A stretch of 38,238 nucleotides of DNA from Liminaster sp964567855 (GCA_964567855.1 CAZMOE010000022.1:1-38238), one strand, 5' to 3'. Shown: positions 1 through 6,857, numbered from the stretch's first letter. Made by a program: numbers and translations. Notes: generated from the sequence alone by a model not told the origin.

Positions 1-294
1 TACGGGGGATAAAACGAAATGTGTAAATGTGTGTTGATTGCCAGTCTTGTCTAAAGGTGTTGTATACAAGTGAGTTACGTGCGTTTTGAACTGCGGCGAG
101 TTGATGTAGTAGGCAAAAACGAAACGTAACATTTGCTTTACGTTTGTGTTACATTCAAAGAACATTTGAATGGTGTTTTAACAGGAAAATGTAACATTGC
201 CAGTGCGGTTGTGGCCTTTTTTCTTTTGATGTATTATATTGCGGCTTAATGATAACATTTTACCTTGATTTTATTCTATATAGTGATTATTTAG
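1..294. other. Left phage terminus with transposase-site-like repeats; no gene
   Basis: No convincing coding region. A site AAAACGAAATG lies at 11-21 and a second, AAAAACGAAACGT, at 115-127. Both reappear inverted at the right end of the window (38216-38226 and 38192-38204). Mu-type phages carry several transposase-binding sites near each end, so these are the best candidates for left-end MuA-like sites (inference). Other motifs seen are repeated GTAACATT/GATAACATT words near 126, 191 and 250, and an imperfect hairpin around 153-175 (CATTCAAA...TTTGAATG). The nearly equal distance of the first site from each window end suggests that base 1 is at or very near the phage end. Confidence 0.6.
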
Positions 295-302
295 TATATT
301 TG
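295..302 (+). promoter_or_regulatory. Candidate Bacteroides -7 box upstream of the 78-aa gene
   Basis: TATATTTG matches the Bacteroidota -7 consensus TAnnTTTG and lies 18 bp before the ATG at 321. No clear TTTG -33 box is found at the expected 19-bp spacing, so this is a motif-level call only. Confidence 0.4.
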
Positions 303-320
303 TATCAAAATATATAGGAT

Positions 321-557
321 ATGGCAAAGGTTATACATGTACATCTATTGGATAGGGGACGCTATGAGCGTAAGGACTATTATTTTGCGAGTATATCTGC
401 TGTATATACCGTTTTAACGGCTCAGGACGTTGGAGCCACAAAGAACTATCTGCTGCACGCCGGACTGTCTGGAAATGGCACTGTGGCCACGAAATGCGCT
501 ATTATAAAGCAATCTACGCTTATACGTGGAACGAGGCGCATAGAGGGGCAAGAATAG
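321..557 (+). CDS. Small hypothetical protein at the left end (78 aa)
   Basis: The 78-residue product has no signal peptide, membrane segment or catalytic motif that I recognise. It begins with a compact hydrophobic and basic stretch (MAKVIHVHLLDRGRYERKDY) and ends rich in Thr, Arg and Gly. It is preceded by a plausible -7 box (295-302) and followed by a hairpin terminator at 605-627, so it has its own transcription unit, separate from the repressor and the early operon. Genes outside the repressor at the left end of transposable phages are often lysogeny or accessory genes, but nothing in this sequence shows a function. The ATG start is the only reasonable one. Confidence 0.6.
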   Translation: MAKVIHVHLLDRGRYERKDYYFASISAVYTVLTAQDVGATKNYLLHAGLSGNGTVATKCAIIKQSTLIRGTRRIEGQE

Positions 558-604
558 CCCTTTGAACGTTTTTACGCTCCTATGGTAGGGTAGGGGTTAT
601 GCAG

Positions 605-627
605 GGGAGCTTAGGCTTCCTTTTTTT
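605..627 (+). terminator. Rho-independent terminator after the 78-aa gene
   Basis: The stem GGGAGC/GCTTCC (605-610 with 615-620, one G-T pair) has a TTAG loop and is followed directly by seven T residues. It ends transcription of the small left-end gene and separates it from the repeat-rich region before the repressor. Confidence 0.65.
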
Positions 628-643
628 ATGCTCAAAAAGTGGG

Positions 644-679
644 TTGGGTGGACACTTGGGTGGACATTTGGGTGGACAC
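644..679. repeat. Three tandem 12-bp repeats (TTGGGTGGACAY)
   Basis: Three perfectly adjacent copies of TTGGGTGGACA(C/T) run at 644-655, 656-667 and 668-679, differing only at the last base. They lie in non-coding DNA between the terminator at 627 and the 3' end of the repressor gene. The 12-bp spacing would place copies on similar but slowly rotating helix faces. A protein-binding array is possible; there is no direct evidence for a function. Confidence 0.75.
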
Positions 680-730
680 TTTTAACATAAATAAAAGTGG
701 ATTAAACGGGCGGACGGGTCTGAAACGGTT

Positions 731-787
731 GAAAACGATTGCTTTTTATAGTTTTCGAGGGGCAAAATACAGAAAGCAACCGTTTTC
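731..787. repeat. 15-bp inverted repeat and overlapping direct repeats
   Basis: Bases 731-745 and 773-787 are inverted copies (14 of 15 match), separated by 27 bp. Overlapping this, GTTTTCGAGGGGC (751-763) and GTTTTCGAAGGGC (782-794) are near-identical direct repeats. A 14-bp perfect palindrome, AAGTACATGTACTT, follows at 808-821. All lie downstream of the minus-strand repressor gene. They could form a terminator-like or regulatory hairpin, or serve as binding sites. No long T-run follows on either strand. Confidence 0.6.
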
Positions 788-865
788 GAAGGGCGGAATT
801 TATAAAAAAGTACATGTACTTAGTTATTTACGTAAAAAAGAGCGAAAACTGTGGGTGTATTTCGT

Positions 866-1507
866 TTATTCTAACCTGATTGTTCCTATAATAAGGGCAA
901 CATTGTAGATGTCTTCGTATGCCAATTCAAATGAGTCGTATTCCTTGTTGTCAGATACGATGAGTACGTGTTGGCTGTCTGAACCGGGTTTTATTCGTTT
1001 GATGAGTGGCCCTTGATTCGTGTTTATTATATAAGGTCTATTCCATTGGAAGAAAAGGTCTGACATTGGGACGCGTTGGCAGGCAACAATGTCGCCGGAA
1101 CGATAGGTTGGTGTCATGCTGTCTCCTTTTATAGGCATAAGAAAATCAGCTCCTTTGAACGCGGGTATAATATATCTTTCACATTCATATTCAAGGACGG
1201 ACGTTTCTCCTGTTAAAGCTCCAGCCATGGCACTGAGTGGAATAAGGGGTATGTCCATTTGTGGATTATCAGTATAATGCGCAATTGGTGTATCTTCTGT
1301 TCCTTTTAACATAGACCCTTTTCCCGTCAGTAACCATTCGGGTGATATGTTTTCGCATTTTGCGAAAATTAGGTCGTAATCCATTGTGTCACGAGATAAC
1401 CAAGAACTAATAGTTGACGGTGCTACACCCATCAATTTCGCAAATACAGACGGTTTGCCACTGCTGTATTGCTCAATAATTGCCTCCAATCGTTCTTTTT
1501 TAGTCAT
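866..1507 (-). CDS. LexA/S24-type phage repressor (213 aa)
   Basis: Master lysogeny repressor. The N-terminus carries an XRE-like helix-turn-helix (about residues 18-45). The C-terminal half is an S24 peptidase domain: GDSM supplies nucleophile Ser130, Lys170 (PLIKR) is the likely general base, and Ala95-Gly96 (MAGA) is a LexA-like self-cleavage site. By family knowledge this predicts RecA-stimulated autocleavage and prophage induction by DNA damage, unlike Mu c, which is not of this type. It is transcribed leftward, divergent from the early operon, and occupies the position of Mu c. Palindromes TTCGCA-N3-TGCGAA lie upstream of it and one lies inside its own coding region (1352-1366), suggesting autoregulation. 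ATG start at 1507. Confidence 0.9.
   Translation of the reverse strand: MTKKERLEAIIEQYSSGKPSVFAKLMGVAPSTISSWLSRDTMDYDLIFAKCENISPEWLLTGKGSMLKGTEDTPIAHYTDNPQMDIPLIPLSAMAGALTGETSVLEYECERYIIPAFKGADFLMPIKGDSMTPTYRSGDIVACQRVPMSDLFFQWNRPYIINTNQGPLIKRIKPGSDSQHVLIVSDNKEYDSFELAYEDIYNVALIIGTIRLE
1352..1366. promoter_or_regulatory. Candidate repressor operator O3, inside the repressor gene
   Basis: TTCGCA-TTT-TGCGAA is a perfect palindrome matching the two intergenic sites. It lies about 145 bp inside the repressor coding sequence. It could act as an auxiliary operator for looping or as a roadblock to repressor transcription (inference). Confidence 0.6.
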
Positions 1508-1511
1508 AATA

Positions 1512-1526
1512 TTTGCAAAATGCGAA
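1512..1526. promoter_or_regulatory. Candidate repressor operator O1
   Basis: TTTGCA-AAA-TGCGAA matches the TTCGCA-N3-TGCGAA palindrome with one mismatch. It lies immediately upstream of the repressor start codon, where binding could repress the repressor's own transcript. Confidence 0.6.
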
Positions 1527-1544
1527 AAATAGTTTGGTTTTCAC

Positions 1545-1559
1545 TTCGCAGATTGCGAA
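1545..1559. promoter_or_regulatory. Candidate repressor operator O2 over the early promoter
   Basis: TTCGCA-GAT-TGCGAA is a perfect palindrome. It covers the expected -33 position of the rightward early promoter (-7 box at 1568-1575), so repressor bound here should block early transcription directly. Confidence 0.7.
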
Positions 1560-1567
1560 ATGTTTTA

Positions 1568-1575
1568 TATCTTTG
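1568..1575 (+). promoter_or_regulatory. Early rightward promoter -7 box
   Basis: TATCTTTG matches TAnnTTTG. A TTCG, close to the TTTG -33 box, ends exactly 19 bp upstream and is embedded in operator O2. Transcription would start near 1582 and read into the early operon. Confidence 0.6.
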
Positions 1576-1580
1576 CAGCG

Positions 1581-1624
1581 TGTTCAGAATATGAACAGCG
1601 CGCCAAAGGTACAAATATTTGGCG
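1581..1624. promoter_or_regulatory. Palindromes and opposing -7 box in the early control region
   Basis: TGTTCA-GAATA-TGAACA (1581-1597) is a perfect palindrome at the predicted early start site. CGCCAAA (1601-1607) and TTTGGCG (1618-1624) form a second inverted repeat. Between them, CAAAGGTA at 1604-1611 reads TACCTTTG on the minus strand, a good -7 box for the repressor transcript. The two promoters therefore face each other. The TGTTCA palindrome differs from the repressor operator and may be the site of the small HTH protein at 2191 (inference). Confidence 0.5.
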
Positions 1625-1655
1625 AGAATAAAGAATGATTTAAAAAATAGAAACA

Positions 1656-2078
1656 ATGACACAGAAAGAATTTGAAGAGAGGACACACATCAGCCTGAGT
1701 GCAGATGATTTTTGTATTGTACATGACATTTATATGGGTTGTGGTGATGATATGGATAAGGACGAGTTTTGCGCCTTATTTAAAGGGAAGAAATTTTGGG
1801 AACTGCTCAATCGTGTGACGGATGAGAAGAAGATTACTGAGCAAGCCTATGATATGGCTATGAATAAGATTAAGCAGATGCAGAGCCAGCAGGAGACCAA
1901 GAATACGGAACTTGCCGAATTTCTGCTTGGTAAGGCTTGTGTCTATGAGGACACAGACTTCTATAGGGAGGCAGTCAAACTTATCGGTCAGCGTGAGGTG
2001 GTGCGGATGAAACTGGAGATGGGGTTGCCTCTGTGGGAAGAAGACAAGACGTGCATTCTTTCGATGTTTGATAAATAA
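1656..2078 (+). CDS. First early gene, hypothetical (140 aa)
   Basis: The product is an acidic, mostly helical soluble protein with no recognised domain. Several alternating charged helices are apparent (around residues 55-85 and 100-125). There is no signal peptide or membrane segment. It is the first gene downstream of the repressor-controlled early promoter, about 75 bp after the predicted start site, a position where transposable phages place regulators or host-takeover proteins. The first ATG is preceded by an A-rich leader typical of Bacteroides. Function unknown. Confidence 0.7.
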   Translation: MTQKEFEERTHISLSADDFCIVHDIYMGCGDDMDKDEFCALFKGKKFWELLNRVTDEKKITEQAYDMAMNKIKQMQSQQETKNTELAEFLLGKACVYEDTDFYREAVKLIGQREVVRMKLEMGLPLWEEDKTCILSMFDK

Positions 2079-2086
2079 ACAGGTGA

Positions 2087-2170
2087 GGGCGGTTAGTTCA
2101 GTTGGCAGAACAAGCGAAACTCCGGTCAGGAGAAGCTATTGTCCGCGGTTCGAGTCCGCGACCGTCCGCA
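2087..2170 (+). tRNA. tRNA-like element with aberrant anticodon arm
   Basis: Three tRNA parts are exact. A 7-bp acceptor stem pairs 2087-2093 with 2161-2167 (one G-T). A 4-bp D stem (2096-2099/2108-2111) has an AGTTGGCA loop, preceded by TA at positions 8-9. A 5-bp T stem (2144-2148/2156-2160) has the canonical TTCGAGT loop. The anticodon arm is not canonical: AGC/GCT (2113-2115/2135-2137), an internal loop, then CTCC/GGAG around GGTCA, about 25 nt instead of 17. There is no proper U33 and no assignable anticodon, and CCA is not fully encoded. It lies inside the early operon between the 140-aa gene and the small HTH gene. It may be a degenerate tRNA or a tRNA mimic with another role. Confidence 0.55.
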
Positions 2171-2190
2171 AATACTAATGTAATAAGAAT

Positions 2191-2361
2191 ATGAGAAAAA
2201 TAGTAGTGGAGTATGGCAATGTCGGCAAAATAGCCAAGGTATTAAGTTGCACACCCGAGATGGTGAGCAAGGCATTGAATTTTAAGAAGAACAGTCTGCT
2301 TGCCCGTAAGATACGCAAGGTGGCTAAGGAGCAGTTCGGTGGTGTTGAAATAGGCGATTAA
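2191..2361 (+). CDS. Small HTH protein, Ner/Cro-like (56 aa)
   Basis: The short frame from ATG 2191 to TAA 2361 encodes a basic protein. Residues about 11-35 (VGKIAKVLSCTPEMVSKALN) have the pattern of a helix-turn-helix, followed by a basic KIRKVAKEQ helix. The position, second or third in the early operon just upstream of the transposase, is that of Mu ner, whose product shuts off early and repressor transcription. Equivalence to Ner is inferred from size, fold and context, not from sequence identity. Spacing to the next gene is 12 bp with a strong AGGAGG motif. Confidence 0.65.
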   Translation: MRKIVVEYGNVGKIAKVLSCTPEMVSKALNFKKNSLLARKIRKVAKEQFGGVEIGD

Positions 2362-2373
2362 GGAGGACGGTAT

Positions 2374-2562
2374 ATGAAGACAGTGTTAAAGATGACGCTT
2401 GCGGTATTCCTTGGCCTTGTTTGCATGTGGTTCGTGCTGAGCTTCAAGTGGAGCTATGACGACATGTCACTGCCGGAAAAAGTTGTAGGCGTGGTTTATT
2501 TTTTTCTGATGTTCCCAATCTATGAGGGCATCAAGGCTCTCGGCAGGTGGCTTATCAGATGA
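2374..2562 (+). CDS. Small membrane protein (62 aa)
   Basis: There are two hydrophobic segments, about residues 5-24 (LKMTLAVFLGLVCMWFVLSF) and 36-51 (VVGVVYFFLMFPIYEG), joined by a short acidic loop and ending in a basic tail (RWLIR). This predicts a two-pass inner-membrane protein. An AGGAGG ribosome-binding site, strong for this genome, precedes the ATG. It lies directly before the transposase gene in the early operon. Possible roles include superinfection exclusion or host modulation, but nothing specific can be shown. Confidence 0.65.
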   Translation: MKTVLKMTLAVFLGLVCMWFVLSFKWSYDDMSLPEKVVGVVYFFLMFPIYEGIKALGRWLIR

Positions 2563-2587
2563 ATTGAAAAAATAAGGGAGCTGCAGT

Positions 2588-4651
2588 ATGGAGTTTTACA
2601 AGAGAATATTATGCGTAACCTTTGAGGAGCTGACGGGTGGAGAACAACCAATAGTTACCGGCCAAACGCTTATGAAGAACGTCCAACGCGGCAACATTCG
2701 TTGTGCACGTCGTGGCGGAGGTGAAAACACAGTAGCTCTGTATGAATATGCTTCCCTGCCTTTGAAATACAAGATGAAGTTCGAGTCGAGATACGGCAAG
2801 CCTGATGACATACTGAAAGCCCAGGAATTGCGCGATACCGTGAGGATTGATGAGGAAGCCCGTGAATTTTACGAGTCGTTTGAATACGATTTGAACGGTG
2901 TTCAAACCCGACTTAGTGAGAAACTGATACAAGAATATACGATGAATGCAAGCGTGCTCGGAATGTTGTGGAAGCGTATGAACGAACTTGTGGCGACAAG
3001 CAATGCTCTCGGCAACGGCAGACGCAGCGATCTTTGGGACATTGTGTTTGCCCAAAGTGAGAAATTGCGTGATGTGACTGACCACACGCTACCCAAAAAC
3101 CTTGCGCGTCTGAAAGAGAAAATGAACCAATACAAGAAAGACGGATATAAGGTACTAATCAGTGGTAAGATAGGTAACAAGAACACGCTGAAAATAACCG
3201 AGGATGCCGGCCGCCGGCTTATCGCCATGAAGCGCAGCCGTGTTCCGGTGCTTACAGACCGCCAGATATTCGACGCATTCAATACCGAGGCAGCGGGTAG
3301 GGGATGGAAGCCGTTGAAAAGCGTGCGCAGCCTGAAAACATGGCTGAACAGCCCTGCTGTCGAGCCCCTGTGGCATGATGCCGTGTATGGCGAGATGAGC
3401 GCTCATCAGAAATTTGACCGCCGGCACAAGACGCAGTTGCCTACGATGCGTGACGCGCTTTGGTACGGTGATGGAACGAAGATAAACTTGTATTACCGTG
3501 ACGAAGATGGCAAGGTGAGAACGACCAGCGTGTATGAGGTTATGGATGCGGCTACGGAGGTGTTCTTAGGCTTCTGCATCAGCGACACGGAGGACTATGA
3601 GGCGCAATACATGGCATACCGCATGGCGATACAGGTGAGCGGTCACAAACCATACGAGATAGTGCATGACAACCAGGGAGGACACAAAAAGCTGCAGAAC
3701 CAACGCTTTTTTGACAGGTTGTGCCATGTCCACAGAACCACCGCCCCGTATAACGGAGCCTCAAAGACCATTGAGAGTGCTTTCGGCAGGTTCCAACAGC
3801 AGGTGTTGCATAAAGACTGGCGGTTTACCGGTCAGAATATAACCGCCAAAAAGGCGGACAGCCGTCCCAATATGGAATTCATCGAGGCGAATAAAGACAA
3901 ATTGTACACGCTTGAGGAACTGAAAGTCGCTTACCTGAAGGCGAGAATGGAATGGAACGAAATGCTCCATCCGGTAACAGGCGAGCGGCGCATCGATATG
4001 TATAAGAAAAGCGTGAACCCAGACACGCCGGTTGTGACGGTCAACGACATGATAGACATGTTCTGGGTGCAATGCGACAAAATGAGCACATTTACCAGCA
4101 GTGGCATTGAGGTGACCATCAAAGGCCAGAAGCGCAGGTATGAGGTGATGAGCGAGCCCGGTGTTCCGGATACAGAGTGGCGCAGGACGCACACCTATCA
4201 GAAGTTCGTCGTGAAATACGATCCATATGATTTTGCGAGCATCAGGCTGTACTGGAAGGACAAAGCCGGCGGTCTTCGTTTTGAGCGTGTGGCAGAGCCG
4301 TATATCGTGATACACCGTGCCATACAGGAGCAGACAGAAGGCGAGGCAGCCTTTATCCGGGCACAGCAGACCGCCATGGAGCAGAACCGTATCGAGCGTC
4401 AGGTGCAAGGCAGAGAGATAGAATACGCAGAAGGGATGTCACCGGAACAGCACGGTCTTGTCACCCCGAATCTGAAAGGAGTGCGTGCGGATGTCCAGCG
4501 TCAGATCGACCGACGCACACGGAGATATAATGCAGAACCGGAGGAACTGAGTTTAGGTCGGGTGACAAAGAAAATAAGCAATATGGATTGGGGTGATTTG
4601 GAAGACAAGACAATAACCCTGAATCCTCAGAAAGTAGCAGGTAAACTATAA
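2588..4651 (+). CDS. MuA-like DDE transposase (687 aa)
   Basis: Catalyses strand transfer for integration and replicative transposition. The length matches MuA (663 aa). The N-terminal ~70 residues look like a Mu-type winged-helix DNA-binding region. The catalytic triad is visible as Asp295 (WYGDGTKI), Asp361 (VHDNQGG) and Glu396 (GASKTIESAFGRF), with a D-35-E spacing typical of retroviral-integrase-fold transposases. A Mu-transposase C-terminal beta-barrel-like region follows (about 480-580). The C-terminal ~100 residues are charged and would be the MuB-contact region by analogy. It is followed after 13 bp by the MuB-like gene. The likely binding sites are the AAAACGAAA repeats at both window ends. 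Confidence 0.95.
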   Translation: MEFYKRILCVTFEELTGGEQPIVTGQTLMKNVQRGNIRCARRGGGENTVALYEYASLPLKYKMKFESRYGKPDDILKAQELRDTVRIDEEAREFYESFEYDLNGVQTRLSEKLIQEYTMNASVLGMLWKRMNELVATSNALGNGRRSDLWDIVFAQSEKLRDVTDHTLPKNLARLKEKMNQYKKDGYKVLISGKIGNKNTLKITEDAGRRLIAMKRSRVPVLTDRQIFDAFNTEAAGRGWKPLKSVRSLKTWLNSPAVEPLWHDAVYGEMSAHQKFDRRHKTQLPTMRDALWYGDGTKINLYYRDEDGKVRTTSVYEVMDAATEVFLGFCISDTEDYEAQYMAYRMAIQVSGHKPYEIVHDNQGGHKKLQNQRFFDRLCHVHRTTAPYNGASKTIESAFGRFQQQVLHKDWRFTGQNITAKKADSRPNMEFIEANKDKLYTLEELKVAYLKARMEWNEMLHPVTGERRIDMYKKSVNPDTPVVTVNDMIDMFWVQCDKMSTFTSSGIEVTIKGQKRRYEVMSEPGVPDTEWRRTHTYQKFVVKYDPYDFASIRLYWKDKAGGLRFERVAEPYIVIHRAIQEQTEGEAAFIRAQQTAMEQNRIERQVQGREIEYAEGMSPEQHGLVTPNLKGVRADVQRQIDRRTRRYNAEPEELSLGRVTKKISNMDWGDLEDKTITLNPQKVAGKL

Positions 4652-4664
4652 AAAAACAAGAGAT

Positions 4665-5540
4665 ATGAAACTGACATTAAAAGAAAAAGAGCAGATATGT
4701 ACCCGCTTGAAAATGTACGTATCGAAGTACCCGAGTCAAAACAAGGCCGTGGGCAGTCTGAAAGACACCAGTGCCGGAACTGTGAGCAGCATCCTGAACG
4801 GCAAGTGGGAGAATATTAGTGAGGACATGTGGCGTAAAATAGGTGACCAAGTGGGTACTATCGGTGACAGCTGTGACGGCTGGCAGATAGTGGAGACCGT
4901 AGCCTATCAGGAAATCAGCTTTGCGCTTGACGATGCCCAGAAATGGAAAAATGTCACATGGGTAGTCGGTGAGGCCGGTTGTGGCAAGACCACCACGGCA
5001 AAGATATATGCCGAGGAACACCGTGAGGTCTTCTATATGCAGTGTTCGGAAGACATATACAAGGGCGAGTTCGTGCGTGAGATAGCCCGCCTTGTGGGTA
5101 TCCGTGGCGAGGGCTATACCGTGCGTGAGCTCTGGAAGGCGATACTTGCCAACCTGATACAGATGGATGCCCCGCTCCTGATATTCGACGAGGCGGACAA
5201 ATTGACGGAAAGCGTGTTCCACTACTTCATCAGCCTGTACAACAAGTTGGAGGACAAATGCGGTGTGGTGTTTATGAGTACCGACTATATCAAGAAGCGC
5301 ATCAAGAACGGCCTCCGTTGGGAGAAGCCCGGCTATAAAGAGTTCTACAGCCGCATAGGGCGCAAATACTTCGAACTGGAGGAAACCACTCCGAATGATG
5401 TATATGCCATTTGTACGGCCAACGGATTGCGTGAGCGCAAAGATATAGATACAGTTATGAGGGATGCCGAAGCGAGCGACTTTGATTTGCGTCGCGTGAA
5501 AAAGAGCATCCACAGAGTAAAACGAATGAATGGAAAATAA
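4665..5540 (+). CDS. MuB-like AAA+ ATPase, transposition target selector (291 aa)
   Basis: An N-terminal ~60 residues with helix-turn-helix character (around KDTSAGTVSSILNGKW) is followed by an AAA ATPase core. The Walker A is GEAGCGKT (102-109) and the Walker B is LLIFDEAD with Asp175. MuB proteins bind target DNA as ATP-dependent filaments, deliver it to MuA and confer target immunity. The size is close to Mu B (312 aa), and the gene follows the transposase as in Mu. Its 3' end overlaps the next ATPase gene by 11 bp, indicating translational coupling. Confidence 0.92.
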   Translation: MKLTLKEKEQICTRLKMYVSKYPSQNKAVGSLKDTSAGTVSSILNGKWENISEDMWRKIGDQVGTIGDSCDGWQIVETVAYQEISFALDDAQKWKNVTWVVGEAGCGKTTTAKIYAEEHREVFYMQCSEDIYKGEFVREIARLVGIRGEGYTVRELWKAILANLIQMDAPLLIFDEADKLTESVFHYFISLYNKLEDKCGVVFMSTDYIKKRIKNGLRWEKPGYKEFYSRIGRKYFELEETTPNDVYAICTANGLRERKDIDTVMRDAEASDFDLRRVKKSIHRVKRMNGK

Positions 5541-6162
5541 TGTTATGGGCAGGGCATTGACAGTGAATGAAGTGATAAACAGGAAGCGTGAGGTATTTGC
5601 CTTCGGGGGCAAATGGGCTGAAGCCTTCGGTCAGCCGGAACGTACCGGCGTATGGTTTATCTGGGGCAATTCCGGCAACGGCAAGACCAACTTCGTGATG
5701 CAACTTTGCAAGGAACTCTGCAAATATGATCGTGTGGCATACGACAGTCTGGAGGAAGGCGCGAGCATGACCATGCAGCAAAGCCTCCAGCGTCATGGAA
5801 TGTGTGATGTCGGCCGTAGGTTCCACCTGCTGGATGTAGAGCCGATAAACGAACTGTCCGAGCGTCTGAGCCGCCGTAAGAGCTGGAACATCGTGGTGAT
5901 AGACTCTTTTCAATACACCCAGATGAGCTATAAGGACTATATCCGTCTGAAAGAACGCCACCGTGACAAGCTGCTGATATTCATCAGCCATGCGAGCGGC
6001 CGTTCTCCCCGTGGTGGTGCGGCCGTGAGCGTGATGTATGATGCGACCTTGAAGATATGGGTAGAAGGTTTCAAGGCATTTTCCAAAGGCCGTTTTATCG
6101 GTCCTACCGGTCAATACACCATCTGGGAAAAGGGAGCCGAGAAATACTGGGGCGCGAAATAA
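5530..6162 (+). CDS. Second P-loop ATPase of the early operon (210 aa)
   Basis: A single RecA/AAA-type nucleotide-binding domain: Walker A GNSGNGKT (46-53) and Walker B IVVIDS with Asp125, followed by a strand ending in ISHASG that resembles a sensor region. There is no DNA-binding HTH, unlike the neighbouring MuB homologue. It overlaps the MuB-like gene by 11 bp; an alternative start (MGRALT) at 5545 would remove the overlap. It may assist transposition or replication, or act as a helicase-loader-like or RecA-like recombination protein. Classical Mu has no second ATPase here. Exact role unknown. Confidence 0.8.
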   Translation: MENNVMGRALTVNEVINRKREVFAFGGKWAEAFGQPERTGVWFIWGNSGNGKTNFVMQLCKELCKYDRVAYDSLEEGASMTMQQSLQRHGMCDVGRRFHLLDVEPINELSERLSRRKSWNIVVIDSFQYTQMSYKDYIRLKERHRDKLLIFISHASGRSPRGGAAVSVMYDATLKIWVEGFKAFSKGRFIGPTGQYTIWEKGAEKYWGAK

Positions 6163-6188
6163 GATTAACAACATAAATAAAGAATATT

Positions 6189-6422
6189 ATGAGTGGAGTA
6201 AAAAGATATGTCGAATTGAATCACCCGTCACGCATGGGCAAACCGGGCAAGGAACAGCTGGTGAGTGCCGGGCATAAGTGTAATTACTGCCAGGGGAACG
6301 GCTGGTTCTGGGGTAGGGACGATGCGCATGATGACGTGAAAATACCCTGCCCGATGTGTGGTGGTAGCGGAGAGGTTGATGCTGTTGTTACAGTGGAGTG
6401 GAAAGCAAGTAACAGACAATAA
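6189..6422 (+). CDS. DnaJ-type zinc-finger small protein (77 aa)
   Basis: Two CxxC pairs (Cys31/Cys34 and Cys54/Cys57) in the form CNYCQGNGWF and CPMCGGSGEV match the CxxCxGxG motif of DnaJ zinc-binding modules. The protein is little more than this module plus a basic N-terminus. It is early and co-transcribed with the transposition genes. Such free-standing zinc modules are common small phage proteins. A role as a protein-folding or DNA-binding adaptor is only a guess. Confidence 0.75.
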   Translation: MSGVKRYVELNHPSRMGKPGKEQLVSAGHKCNYCQGNGWFWGRDDAHDDVKIPCPMCGGSGEVDAVVTVEWKASNRQ

Positions 6423-6424
6423 CA

Positions 6425-6841
6425 ATGGAACAGCAAGTAACCAATTTCGCGCGTTTCTATGCCGTTATGAACCGTATGCATTTTGGCAGCGATGACTTGC
6501 GTGAGGAGTTTAAGAAAGGCTGTGTAAGGCAGTTTACAGGCGGCAGGACGGAAAGTCTTCGTGAGGTGACCATGAAGGAATACAACGCCATGTGTGAGGC
6601 TATGGAGGCAATGACAGGATATTTCCGTGAAAAATATGTGTCAGAGTTGAAACACTCGCGCAGCATCTGTTTGCGTCTGATGCAAAAGATAGGGGTGGAT
6701 ACAACGGATTGGAATACCGTAAACAGATATTGCGGAAGCCCTAAAATAGCTGGCAAGGAGTTCCGTCAGTTGAGCATAGAAGACCTTGACGCACTTTCAT
6801 TGAAGCTGCGTATGATACTGAAAAAACAAAAGGACAAATAA
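6425..6841 (+). CDS. Early hypothetical protein, possibly GemA/gp16-like (138 aa)
   Basis: A basic helical protein. The C-terminal half (about residues 75-130) has the spacing of Mu gp16/GemA-type proteins: a basic helix, IGVDTTDWNTVNRYC, then QLSIEDLDALSLKLRMIL. The similarity is by eye and weak. The family is a host-modulating early regulator in Mu. The ATG lies 2 bp after the stop of the zinc-finger gene, so the two are tightly coupled. Confidence 0.55.
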   Translation: MEQQVTNFARFYAVMNRMHFGSDDLREEFKKGCVRQFTGGRTESLREVTMKEYNAMCEAMEAMTGYFREKYVSELKHSRSICLRLMQKIGVDTTDWNTVNRYCGSPKIAGKEFRQLSIEDLDALSLKLRMILKKQKDK

Positions 6842-6857
6842 TATAAAATTACAGAAG

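Noticed and set aside
644..679. Possible CRISPR array
   Set aside because: The repeats are 12 bp, directly adjacent with no spacers, and there are no cas genes.
639..908. 89-aa plus-strand frame after the first terminator
   Set aside because: It translates the 12-bp tandem repeats and inverted repeats (WVDTWVDIWVDTF) and overlaps the end of the repressor. It looks like read-through of non-coding DNA.
1504..1686. 60-aa minus-strand frame upstream of the repressor
   Set aside because: It covers operators and promoters and has no protein-like composition; the repressor starts at 1507.
2087..2170. Functional tRNA-Asp (GUC in the loop)
   Set aside because: Reading GUC needs a loop with G at position 33 and only a 3-bp stem. 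The arm is not a valid decoding arm.
5455..6174. 239-aa minus-strand frame opposite the second ATPase
   Set aside because: Antisense shadow of a well-supported P-loop gene with no motif of its own.
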